A DNA stretch of 27,560 nucleotides from Oppiella nova (taxonomy: Eukaryota > Arthropoda > Arachnida > Sarcoptiformes > Oppiidae): the NCBI GenBank assembly GCA_905397405.1, contig CAJPVJ010000345.1, positions 1-27,560 of the forward strand. The letters are read 5' to 3'. Positions 9,244 to 17,806 of this stretch are shown piece by piece. A model generated the notes under the pieces. That model was not told the origin of the DNA. It searched no databases and saw only the letters and a list, made by a program, of their open reading frames with translations. How positions within the stretch are numbered: position 1 is the stretch's first letter; each line of letters starts with the position of its first letter. The position numbers and the translations under genes are program-made.

Positions 9244-10927
9244 GCTCGGGAGAGGTGGTGAGGGGCGCATAATATACGTTATGTTGTATAATATAAGTTA
9301 AGTATTTGATGTGAAAGGATGTGTTTTGAACATTAAAACACATTATTTAGCAAAAGTATGAGCACTGCGTAACTAATGACACTCGACTCCCGGCCCTAAA
9401 CTATATTTACGGACAATTCAAACATTTGTATTATTGTTTGTGTTTAGAGTGAACCACATTATGACGGCGAGTGCCATAACTGAGTGAATATTAAACCAGA
9501 AAAGGTATAATACATATGAGATTATGTTTGGGTCCACTCATACATTAATAGGACTTAAATGTATAAATAAGTTAACCGATTGTTAATAAACTATACGCCG
9601 ATTGTATGAATAATATCGGGTTTTCTCACAACTTATGGCATAGTCTTTGTCGGCGTGTTTGCCATAATGTATGGGTCTGTGCTCTACGGCTACGGCTATA
9701 GACTATTAAACTGAGATTATAGTAGAGTTTGATATGAGAAACATCTGTCGGATAACGACAGCTGACAATCATTGCAATCAACGCTTCTTCTGGATTCACA
9801 GCAAAAATCTCTGAATTTATGTTATTTTAGATGATTTGCTTCTTTGAGCTCACATTAGCCATACTTTTGGCACAATTGCATCAATTGCATCGATTACCAC
9901 TAATATCACTACATATCAATGCCTACCCCCTCCTCAATGCCAGTGTTCACTGTATTTGAAATGTTTAAAAACTTTTTCTCTTCAAATGTATCTGTTTTTT
10001 ATCTCCAAATGACATAACATAACACTATTTGGTTTATGATCGCAATAATTATAGTTTGCCTAATGTTTAGGCAAACAATTCTATACTAATATTACTTGTT
10101 TTACATTACAAACAACCATTGAGTCAACAATTTTTCATTTTACAGATTTTTCTACTAATGTTTGGCAATAAAATTCTTAATGTATATAATGTCTCAGTCA
10201 GTGGTCTCTCTATTAATTCAAATTATATTTACAACAGAATAAAAGAAAAGTATATTTTGTATTCATGTTAAACAACACAACTGTTTGACAAATATTGTTA
10301 TTACGAGTCATTTGAATAGAATTTTAATTTTCTCTGCATTTATAGCATTAATAATTATCCTTAAAATAAAATTATAAGACTTTATTATATGATATCAAAT
10401 AAAATTTATTGTTTTCTATGTTTGAAAAATTTACTATTCAAACAATAGGCACAAGAATTTATTATTCAGTCCATCGATTCATTAAACAATAAGAAAGTGT
10501 TGTTAAAATGGAGATACAATTGCTATAAAATAAAATAAAAAACATAAAATAAATTAAAATAAAATATTTGGATCAAAATAGTAAGCTGAATAAAAAAAAT
10601 CATATACAACTGTGAATACACATTAAGTTATCTGGTCCAAATACTTCAGTACACATTTAATTTGGTTTGATCAGTGAATAAAAGTCATGTTCATAATGAA
10701 AATGTGTCGATAATTATGATAAATATGAGTATAGCGTTGGATTCAGTTATTATTATTAGCGTTAATATTAGCGTTGGACACAAATTGATTGCTCGGGAAT
10801 GAAGTGATGAAAATAATATGACTCTTATGAGTCCGCATAACATAAGCTCGTCATAGAAACCTAATTATTTGAGTTAATCATCACTTTCTACCCGTATATC
10901 AATACACCATTCCTTCAATCATGGCAT
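9244..10927. other. Non-coding interval, no gene recognised
   Basis: A GC-richer patch at about 9590-9715 is open on both strands: a + frame of about 34 codons with a hydrophobic core (GIVFVGVFAIMYGSVLYG), and a minus frame of about 39 codons over the same bases. Neither has a start or splice context. From 9.95 to 10.9 kb the sequence is AT-rich, including an A-rich stretch of TAAAA-type repeats at about 10525-10567. Confidence 0.6.
10525..10567 (+). repeat. A-rich TAAAA-type simple repeat
   Basis: Imperfect repetition of taaaa/ataaa units in an A-rich stretch of about 43 bp. It has no flanking features that suggest a retroposon tail. Confidence 0.7.
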
Positions 10928-11182
10928 CCATTTACACCAATATATCAATATTTTTCTCATTAAACAGTATGCAGTGAGATATGTAGTCGAAACCAATATT
11001 TATAATAAATATTAAATAATTTATAAATATTTGATTTACACAAGAATTTTCAAGACCATTTACACCAATATATCAATATTTTTCTCATTAAACAGTATGC
11101 AGTGAGATATGTAGTCGAAACCAATATTTATAATAAATATTAAATAATTTATAAATATTTGATTTACACAAGAATTTTCAAG
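10928..11182. repeat. Exact 127-bp direct duplication separated by one base
   Basis: Bases 10928-11054 and 11056-11182 are identical over exactly 127 bp, with a single A between them at 11055. The flanking bases differ (t at 10927, c at 11183), so 127 is the maximal length. The geometry repeats that of the 148-bp repeat around the N at 545. A length of 127 is a common k-mer setting in short-read assemblers, so an unmerged contig overlap with a one-base filler is a likely explanation. Confidence 0.95.
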
Positions 11183-11971
11183 CATTTAATTATGCATTTA
11201 ATATGCATTCAATCAGTGATATGAAGTCGATTACAGGTTATAAAAAGAGTTGACTCAATAGATTGTACGATAAACATATATTTCTTAGTTTAACGCAAAT
11301 AAAGTTTTACTTTTTTAAATTCATAAAAAATAAATTTTATTCAACGAAAAGGTAGTCTAAACACAGCCAATAAATTTGAATTAAACTCTATTAAACAGGT
11401 TTTAAAATATTCCTAATTTTCGGTATAAAGCATTCAATAAATCTCGAAATTGAATGCAAAAAGTGATATTAAGACCGCACTTCAATGGACACGGATTAAC
11501 ATTTCGTTGGCTGACCTCTCAGTGAACTTTGAAATTATTTTTTAATAACACAATTCAATCAAATTGTAGATTCAAAACAATTATTTTGCAATGTTTTTTG
11601 CTAATCAGTTTGACTTATAGGTTGTTTAATTATTTTCGGTAATATTAGTCATTAAATTTTTTGTGCATATTATTATACAAATCACGTTTGAGTGGCACTA
11701 AGGAATGCTAACTCTATAATAAAATATCATTTCTTAATTGTGTTATTAAAAGCCCACTTAAAAGCATTAATAAATTGGTCATAAAATTGATTTTAATATT
11801 AAACGCAAACACAGAATGGATTTAATATTTTGATATTAATATTTCCATTTGCTAAATGACTGCTCCATTCAATGGGAATCTAAATGGAAAATAGATTTAC
11901 ACATTTTTGTTGAAACAAGTTATTAAAATGTCAATCAAATGGTGTGTCAATACAAACACGTGTAATATGAG
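11183..11971. other. AT-rich non-coding interval
   Basis: This holds no microsatellite, gene or splice signal that I can support. The minus-strand frame that begins at 12121 extends into its right edge and belongs to the repeat described next. Confidence 0.65.
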
Positions 11972-13122
11972 AAATCTGATAGAGTATAAGTGCAAACATA
12001 TGATTGATATATCAATATATGGCATAATATAATTCACTTTTGCCGTGAAGTATGAAATTAAAAAACAGAATCTATAGCTTGGCTTTGGTTTATAGCTATT
12101 CCTAATGGGAGTACTTTCCATATATTATGAGTGAAATATTGGCGCAGTTTTTGTACAAACAATGAGTTAGCGGTTATAAAATGAAAAGAAGCGGAGCTTT
12201 AATACCAGCGCCGGAGATAATATTAGGTATAAGTTAGGCATAAAGTATAGTGCAGTACAGCGTATAGAGTAGTAACAATAGTGTGGTGTATAATAGACTG
12301 CCGTATATTATATGTAAAATTCGATGCCATAAAGCATAGGGAGGGTATGTATTAATATGATAGTAGATGTTGTGCACAACTAATAGAAAACAGGGATGAA
12401 ACACAATTTCATATAATATTGCATTACATTACATGCGATGTTCACTGTGTATCAGTTAATATGTAATATGTTTAGACCCATGAGGTAAGTCTATTGGAGG
12501 CAATGGAGGGCTCAACACAAACACTAAGTCTTTTATAAATCTGATAGAGTATAAGTGCAAACATATGATTGATATATCAATATATGGCATAATATAATTC
12601 ACTTTTGCCGTGAAGTATGAAATTAAAAAACAGAATCTATAGCTTGGCTTTGGTTTATAGCTATTTCTAATGGGAGTACTTTCCATATATTATGAGTGAA
12701 ATATTGGTGCAGTTTTTGTACAAACAATGAGTTAGCGGTTATAAAATGAAAAGAAGCGGAGCTTTAATACCAGTGCCGGAGATAATATTAGGTATAAGTT
12801 AGGCATAAAGTATAGTGCAGTGTAGTATAGAGTAGTAACAATAGTGTGGTGTATAATAGACTGCCGTATATTATATGTAAAATTCGATGCCATAAAGCAT
12901 AGGGAGGGCATAGAAGGGCATACATCTCTTTATGTATTAATATGATAGTAGATGTTGTGCACAACTAATAGAAAACAGGGATGAAACACAATTTGATATA
13001 ATATTGCATTACATTACATGCGATGTTCACTGTGTATCAGTTAATATGTAATATGTTTAGACCCATGAGGTAAGTCTATTGGAGGCAATGGAGGGCTCAA
13101 CACAAACACTAAGTCTTTTATA
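11972..13122. repeat. Tandem duplication of a ~570-bp unit (two copies)
   Basis: Copy 1 is 11972-12536 (565 bp) and copy 2 is 12537-13122 (586 bp), head to tail with no spacer. By eye they differ at about five or six single bases, by a 2-bp difference near 12262/12820, and by an insertion of about 23 bp in copy 2 near 12908-12931. The copies are therefore about 99 percent identical outside the indels, which is a recent event. The unit contains a recurrent minus-strand frame (from 12121 and 12686, about 74-76 residues), but its shared part simply reflects the duplication and nothing in it is recognisable. Each copy carries a consensus-like gag|gtaagt near 12486 and 13071. No terminal inverted repeats or target-site duplications were seen, so a mobile element is not supported. 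Confidence 0.93.
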
Positions 13123-13650
13123 ATACTATATAATTCTAAAACTGTTTTAAAGTTGAGCTCATTTTCAAATCTGGATTTTGAATCTTTTTTAAGAAATCGC
13201 TTTTTGTTGGTTTTGCCTACTTTTGGAATACCGGCGCTAAAACACACAAACACTGTATAAGTGAATGCAATATATTCTGTGCTCCCCTTCCCGTCGACTT
13301 TATATGAGTTGCTTTAATGAGTGTGTCTTTGGAGGACAAAGAACTCCTAAAAGATATATACATTTAGTTTAAACACAAATTTAATGACAAATAAACCAAT
13401 TCTATGATCACTTTAATTATCATTTTAAACCATTCAAATGAGAGCATTTTGTGTTTAATTGACAGCTCATGATGTATGGCTTTGATGTCAATATTAATTA
13501 AAAGTAGATTTGATTTCTTTGATTTGTTTTCTTATAGTAAATCACAATAGGAATGGCAATGAGGAATAAGTGGCCAAAAATGGACAAAATTGGATCAAAT
13601 CATGTTTGTCTCCATAGAAACCATTGCGTTGTGTGGGATGTGATCGGAAT

Positions 13651-13653
<3 letters not shown>
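13123..13653. other. Non-coding interval, no gene recognised
   Basis: The minus-strand frame 13041-13253 is half repeat-derived and half AT-rich sequence. The remainder shows no promoter, splice pair or structured element that I can support. Confidence 0.6.
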
Positions 13654-13689
<36 letters not shown>

Positions 13690-13696
13690 AGAGAGA
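13654..13696 (+). repeat. (GA)n microsatellite
   Basis: A GA run of about 43 bp with one AAGG interruption. The minus-strand frame across it (13600-13809) reads as Ser-Leu repeats and is not taken as a gene. Confidence 0.97.
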
Positions 13697-13859
13697 CTCA
13701 ACACAACATACAAATGATAAGACATACGAATGGAGTCCAAGGGCTTAACCATACAAATGATCAATAAAAAGAGATAATATGAAAACATCGCGAATAAAAT
13801 GGTTCGCAAAACTAGAGGTCAACCGTTTTTCGGCTCAACAACCCTTCATTGAGTAACAC

Positions 13860-13919
13860 GAGAGAGAGAGAGAGAGGGAGGGAGGGAGGGAGGGAGAGAG
13901 AGAGAGAGAGAGAGAGAGA
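13860..13919 (+). repeat. Compound (GA)n(GGGA)n(GA)n microsatellite
   Basis: A 60-bp purine-only tract in which a central block of about five GGGA units is flanked by GA runs. It lies only about 160 bp from the previous GA tract. Confidence 0.97.
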
Positions 13920-13981
13920 TCAAGTGAATACACTGTAAATAATATAACTTTCAGAAGAGAAAAATTAATTAAATATTTAAT

Positions 13982-14054
13982 AAAAATAAAATTAATGAAT
14001 TTAATCACGAAATCCCTAATTTCTGATTAATATTTAATTCATTAATTTTATTTT
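13982..14054. repeat. AT-rich imperfect hairpin, arms ~27-31 bp
   Basis: The left arm (13982-14007) and right arm (14024-14054) are near-perfect reverse complements: aaaataaaattaatgaatt on the left matches its complement on the right, with a 4-5 bp bulge before the shared taatca/tgatta end. The loop itself can pair gaaat with atttc, giving an almost continuous foldback of about 73 bp. It could be a small foldback element remnant or an AT-rich cruciform. No target-site duplication was identified. Its low complexity argues against a microRNA precursor. Confidence 0.75.
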
Positions 14055-14610
14055 GCATTTGAATTGAACTTCAATTCTGATATAACATTGACTCCATTTA
14101 TCGGCAAAATATGTGACTTAACAAATACTCCAGTATATGACCTTTTTTCGTTTTCACACACTTTTTATGTATGATCTTGTTTTTTAGAGCTTTTATTTGT
14201 TTCATACAATTTGTTTTGAATCCCTAAAGTTTGGAATATTTTTATATAATATATATTATTTTATATATATTATATTATATTTATGGTTTGGAAGCATGAA
14301 ATAAATTCACATATTTTCAAATAAAAGGCTTGAAATGTTTGAATACATAAATTGTGAAAAATGATTATTGAGTTCATAGACGCGAATAGAGTTTTATTAA
14401 TTCAGCGGAAAGTAAGCAAAAAGCGATGTAATGATAATGTAGTGAACAGAATATTATAGACATATATATATAATAATGTGAGGAATATGTGTACAAAAGT
14501 GAAAGAAGAGGGTAAATATAATTTTGTGATTGCATTGATTGTCAGACGTATAAAGTATAGTGATATACAAACTTTGGATGCGTTTATTTTAGTATATTTT
14601 TACAGGGGAT
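14055..14610. other. AT-rich non-coding interval
   Basis: This includes dense TATATAT/ATATTAT tracts at about 14238-14285 that can fold on themselves. The + frame 14478-14693 runs through the next GA tract and reads as Arg-Glu repeats at its end. No gene is supported. Confidence 0.6.
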
Positions 14611-14616
14611 GGGAGG

Positions 14617-14652
<36 letters not shown>
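14611..14652 (+). repeat. (GGGA)n(GA)n microsatellite
   Basis: A purine tract of about 42 bp that begins with GGGA units and passes into a GA run. Confidence 0.97.
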
Positions 14653-14657
<5 letters not shown>

Positions 14658-14783
14658 AATGATGGCACTGGTCGGTGGCATATGTTTATATAGCTATAGC
14701 TGCAGTGAATGTATGTATTAGTTGTGCACATAATGCAAGTGCTGGTCAAAGATGCTGTGCTCAGTGTACGCTATGTTGGATGA

Positions 14784-14975
14784 CATGGTGTTATTAATGC
14801 AGTTATAGGTGCATTAGCCATACCCTGCTCTAATAACAATATGCTCGACCATTGCCTTGACTTGCGAGGGCACAGACATCACTATCCAAGTGATTGTGAG
14901 TCAAATATAGTGTATATTATATGTTACGGAGTAGTGATAGCACTTTGGGTCAGTTATAAGTTTTGGTGCGTTTAA
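14784..14975 (+). CDS. Open frame with a C-terminal hydrophobic segment, unknown
   Basis: The frame is open from just after TGA 14781-14783 to TAA 14973-14975, 63 codons. A moderate 3' splice signal (ttattaatgcag) sits near its beginning. The middle is rich in His, Cys and Asn (NNNMLDHCLDLRGHRHHYP) and the end is a membrane-helix-like segment (IVYIICYGVVIALWVSYKFW). The same frame continues upstream of the TGA with a further 24 open codons from an ATG at 14709. No family is recognised, and there is no start within the last open stretch apart from an internal ATG. It could be an exon, a decayed gene or chance; chance is the simplest reading. Confidence 0.12.
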   Translation, partial: HGVINAVIGALAIPCSNNNMLDHCLDLRGHRHHYPSDCESNIVYIICYGVVIALWVSYKFWCV

Positions 14976-15250
14976 GGCGGACATTAATGAAGCATTTGAT
15001 GCACTGAATTGAAATGAATGGTCACTACCAGTCAGTGCTTGACTTAAATTAAAGCGCATTCAAACGTGAGATGATTGAGACGACTAACAAAACAAAGACA
15101 TAGACATCGCTCTACTTATATCGTATGCCTCTATGGCTATCACTCTCTCTTATATTCAATCTCTATTTCTCTCCACTGTTTTATTCTGTATTCGATGTAC
15201 ACATTGCATACACTCATAGAGAATGGTTAACATAGTATTACAGCACAGCT

Positions 15251-15353
15251 TCTCTCTCTCTCTCTCTCTCTACAACTTCTCTCTCTCTCTCTACAGCTTT
15301 TCTCTCTCTCTCTCTCTCTCTCCCTCTCTCTCGCTCTCTCTCTCTCTCTCTCT
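15251..15353 (+). repeat. Compound (CT)n array with interspersed CTACARCTT units
   Basis: Three CT runs are separated by near-identical linkers (ctacaactt, ctacagctttt), and the array is preceded by cacagctt and followed by ctacatc. This makes a higher-order pattern of linker plus CT run, about 100 bp in total. Unequal exchange between CT runs would produce it. Confidence 0.95.
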
Positions 15354-15516
15354 ACATCAATAACCAGAGCTAAACGAGCGCTTGTGAACAGAATAAAGTG
15401 AATTTGTATTATTTGTTTGCTTTGATTGCATTGAATGAAAGCATTGTCGGTGGCATTAGTTGTTGTGTGAGGAGAGTGTTGTTTATGTTCACTAATTTTT
15501 GTCTCATTTTATGTCT

Positions 15517-15733
15517 TCAATTCAAATGGCATTCATTATATAAAATAAAATAATCGTCTCTCCAATGGGTCGACACATGAAACGCACAGGTATTTCGTCC
15601 GGATATATGGATGGGTCGCTTGCATTGCTTTTTACATTTGGTTCTCCACATGAAATGCCAGAGATTTGAGTTCACTTTCACCAGCCTTTCCGCATCACCA
15701 GTACTTTGTAAGAGATGTTGACTTTTTTCAAGA
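15517..15733 (-). CDS. Candidate 3'-terminal exon on the minus strand, unknown
   Basis: Reading leftwards from a moderate 3' splice site (ccactttgatttag, AG at 15735-15734), the frame stays open for 71 codons to a TGA at 15519-15517. The deduced peptide is hydrophilic and rich in Trp, His, Cys and Lys. It has a CKKQC pair of cysteines near residue 33-37 and HWRDDYFILYNE close to the end. The order of Cys and His does not match a zinc-binding pattern I know. The + strand also has a 38-codon frame over the same bases (ATG 15565 to TGA 15669), so the GC-richer composition alone may keep both strands open. No ATG is placed near the beginning, so an upstream exon would be required. Confidence 0.17.
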
Positions 15734-16522
15734 CTAAATCAAAGTGGAGGTAATGTCGCCGCCATCGAAAATTACACAATTACTACATTATGGCATTCAT
15801 GTGAATTGCAATCTAACTATTGATAGTTTAAGTCTCTTTCAAGCAAACTTACAATTCAAGGTATACTTCAATATACTCTCTCTTAATCTCCAATATATAT
15901 GGTGTACCCCCACAGCACATACATCTTCCCCTTATATTCAATGAATGGATGAATACATAGAGAGTAATGCTATAAAAGTAGCAAATAATGGGGCGAAACA
16001 ACAGCGCTCTCAGAAGTGTTCACACATTGATTTGGAGGAGATATGACTACAAAGTCTGCAATTTTAGCATTTTTTTGTCTCAACTCAATGAGGAGTACAA
16101 TGAGACGCGTTTGTAGATCAGCCCTAATATTGGTTCACTTGAATCACTTCACAGATTATAATTAGTTGTGACAAAAAGGCCATTTTGTTTCCTGTGACTT
16201 ACGCTACCTTTCCATACGGTGTCATACGCACGGCAGACACAATCAGAGCGCAGTGGATGCACACAGATTAGGACATACCTGTGCACCTCCACACCCAACA
16301 CATGCCTATTAATTCTGAATAAGTGATTACTATTGAGTGGATATGAAAAATCGAAATGAATGAGAGCTTAAGAGTTATTTGAATGGAGTTACGGGTGGTC
16401 TTACGGCTCTGACAACGATATATCAGACAAAAAATGAATCAAAACTTTTAATATCAGAAAATGAGTGCAAAGATAGAGAGAAATGCGAGAAAAATATTTG
16501 ACTGGAAATGTAATGACGACAC

Positions 16523-16544
16523 GAATGGATGAATGAATGAATGA
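16523..16544 (+). repeat. Short (GAAT)n simple repeat
   Basis: About five imperfect tetranucleotide units (gaatggatgaatgaatgaat). Confidence 0.85.
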
Positions 16545-16607
16545 TTATTGAACTGATTATCAAACAAAAAAGTTTTGAAAGATTTTCAATTTGCGAATCG
16601 TTTGTGT

Positions 16608-16633
16608 CGGCCCTCAATGTCGGCCCTCAATGT
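16608..16633. repeat. Perfect 13-bp tandem duplication
   Basis: The unit cggccctcaatgt occurs twice, head to tail, at 16608-16620 and 16621-16633, followed by one more matching base. This is the footprint of slippage or a small insertion. Confidence 0.95.
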
Positions 16634-16647
16634 CTTCCCACATATTT

Positions 16648-16790
16648 CTAATAAGATGTGCTGCCAGTGCTGAGTGGCGGCACCGGTATGAGTGAGCACA
16701 GCACTGGTGGTTCGTGATCAACGTTTTCATCGGACTCTTCACCGGAGTCATAGCCATAGCGATGATAGTCATAGTCATAGGCACCGGTAG
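16648..16790 (-). CDS. GC-rich exon-like island, strand ambiguous
   Basis: On the minus strand the frame from a possible acceptor (gaactgcag, AG at 16792-16791) to TAG 16650-16648 gives 46 codons. It has a Tyr/Asp-rich start (YDYDYHRYGYD), an acidic stretch (SGEESDENVD) and a Pro/Ser/Thr-rich end. On the + strand 16696-16815 is open for 39 codons and reads as a strong membrane helix (WWFVINVFIGLFTGVIAIAM). Both come from one imperfect repeat of agtcat/agccat, because GTC-ATA on one strand is TAT-GAC on the other. A consensus-like donor, cag|gtaaac, follows at 16823 on the + strand. At most one reading is real. The W-x-V and IG-x-x-TG pattern of the + reading recalls helix B of CLC chloride channels, but the spacing is off by one or two residues. 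Confidence 0.12.
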
Positions 16791-17110
16791 CTGCAGTTCA
16801 TGTCAAAGGACCTGAAATGCAGGTAAACTCCCGCCCACTGCTCGCTCTCTCAAATGAATTATGATATGATTGGAGAGACTGTCATAAATGGACAGCAAAG
16901 GCATTGCTCATTGGCTCAGACATGCATTTGTTTGAATTATTGCTTTTTCTATGCATCGATGCCTCCGATAGGATCATAGGATCGCTTAAAAAATGACTAC
17001 AAGGGAGTGGTGGACCTCACTCTCACTCATACAACTCATACCATATGAATATATGCACAAAGAAGTGCAACAAGTATTGCTTTCTCAGAAACTAACCAAA
17101 ACTAACCACA

Positions 17111-17148
<38 letters not shown>

Positions 17149-17152
17149 TCTC
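17111..17152 (+). repeat. (CT)n microsatellite
   Basis: A CT run of about 42 bp with one A interruption at 17134. Confidence 0.97.
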
Positions 17153-17626
17153 AACAGTAAACAGGAATATCAACTAAACATTTAGCCAATGATTTTCACA
17201 ACAATTAATGTGCACACATTTACCATTACTATTATATCATTAGATTAACAGACATTTTTCAATTACTGATTAAAACGTGTTAAATACTTGAGAATTAATG
17301 ACTTCTCTGAACACCACTACTACTAAATATAATCAAATGAATACTAACTTTAGATTTTGATTATCTTTGAGCAAAAATGGTTGACATAATGATACAGAAT
17401 TGGGATAAAGTGTCATAAATGGAAAAATGTTGTTGTATGGCATGTATGGCATGAATGTGCCAATACTGGCAATACTGATGCAGATGTTTGTGTTGGACCA
17501 CAACTAACTAAAAAAGACGACTCGACTCCAGACCCGAGCAACAAATGCAAAGGAGGGCTCGAATGGCAATAAAACTATTGAATTGTAAGCAAAAAACAGT
17601 GAAAACGTAAACTTTTCTGCGACTCT
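17153..17626. other. Non-coding interval, no gene recognised
   Basis: The sequence is AT-rich with a small tandem word, tgtatggca, repeated near 17434-17451. I see no gene, promoter or structured RNA. Confidence 0.6.
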
Positions 17627-17806
17627 ATGGCTGTATTAGTGGACAAGCGATGGAAAGTTTTAAGTGTTTTGAGGGGGAGAGTAGGTCTCTGTGGTCAGAG
17701 TGATCGCTGCCAAAAGGGGGTGACTTTGTTGAAGGCAAGGGGACAGGGGTTGCGATGGCTGAGGGCGGAAGGAAAGTATGCTGTGGTGTCAAGAACTGAC
17801 TTTTAA
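17627..17806 (+). CDS. Candidate small ORF, 59 residues, in the most G-rich segment
   Basis: A frame runs from ATG 17627 (context gactctATGG, G at +4) to TAA 17804-17806. The peptide is basic, with MAVLVDKRWKVLSVLRGRVG at its start, two cysteines (LCGQSDRC) and RWLRAEGKYAVVSRTDF at its end. It has no signal peptide and no domain I know. The segment is the most GC-rich I see in the window and strongly G-skewed (G runs at 17673, 17716, 17739 and 17746). The minus strand over the same bases (17807-17625) is also open, 60 codons, and reads as a Ser/Pro-rich disordered tail (LPPSAIATPVPLPSTKSPP) after a usable acceptor (ttcttgacaccacag). One strand at most is coding. The composition suggests a real exon is possible, but I cannot choose the strand. 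Confidence 0.25.
   Translation: MAVLVDKRWKVLSVLRGRVGLCGQSDRCQKGVTLLKARGQGLRWLRAEGKYAVVSRTDF

Larger units (their letters stand above)
15734..17110. other. Non-coding interval with one GC-richer island
   Basis: Apart from the 16.6-16.8 kb island listed separately, this holds a perfect 13-bp tandem duplication (16608-16633), a short GAAT repeat (16523-16544) and no recognisable gene. The frames at 15744-15944 (+) and 16423-16617 (minus) show no domain and no splice context. Confidence 0.55.

Noticed and set aside
9590-9716. Hydrophobic + frame (GIVFVGVFAIMYGSVLYG) and a Tyr/Arg-rich minus frame on the same bases
   Set aside because: Short (34 and 39 codons), no start or acceptor of quality, and both strands look equally plausible.
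11897-12686. Two minus-strand frames with the same first ~50 residues (12121 leftwards and 12686 leftwards)
   Set aside because: The shared peptide is only the result of the tandem DNA duplication. The frames end differently and show no recognisable feature.
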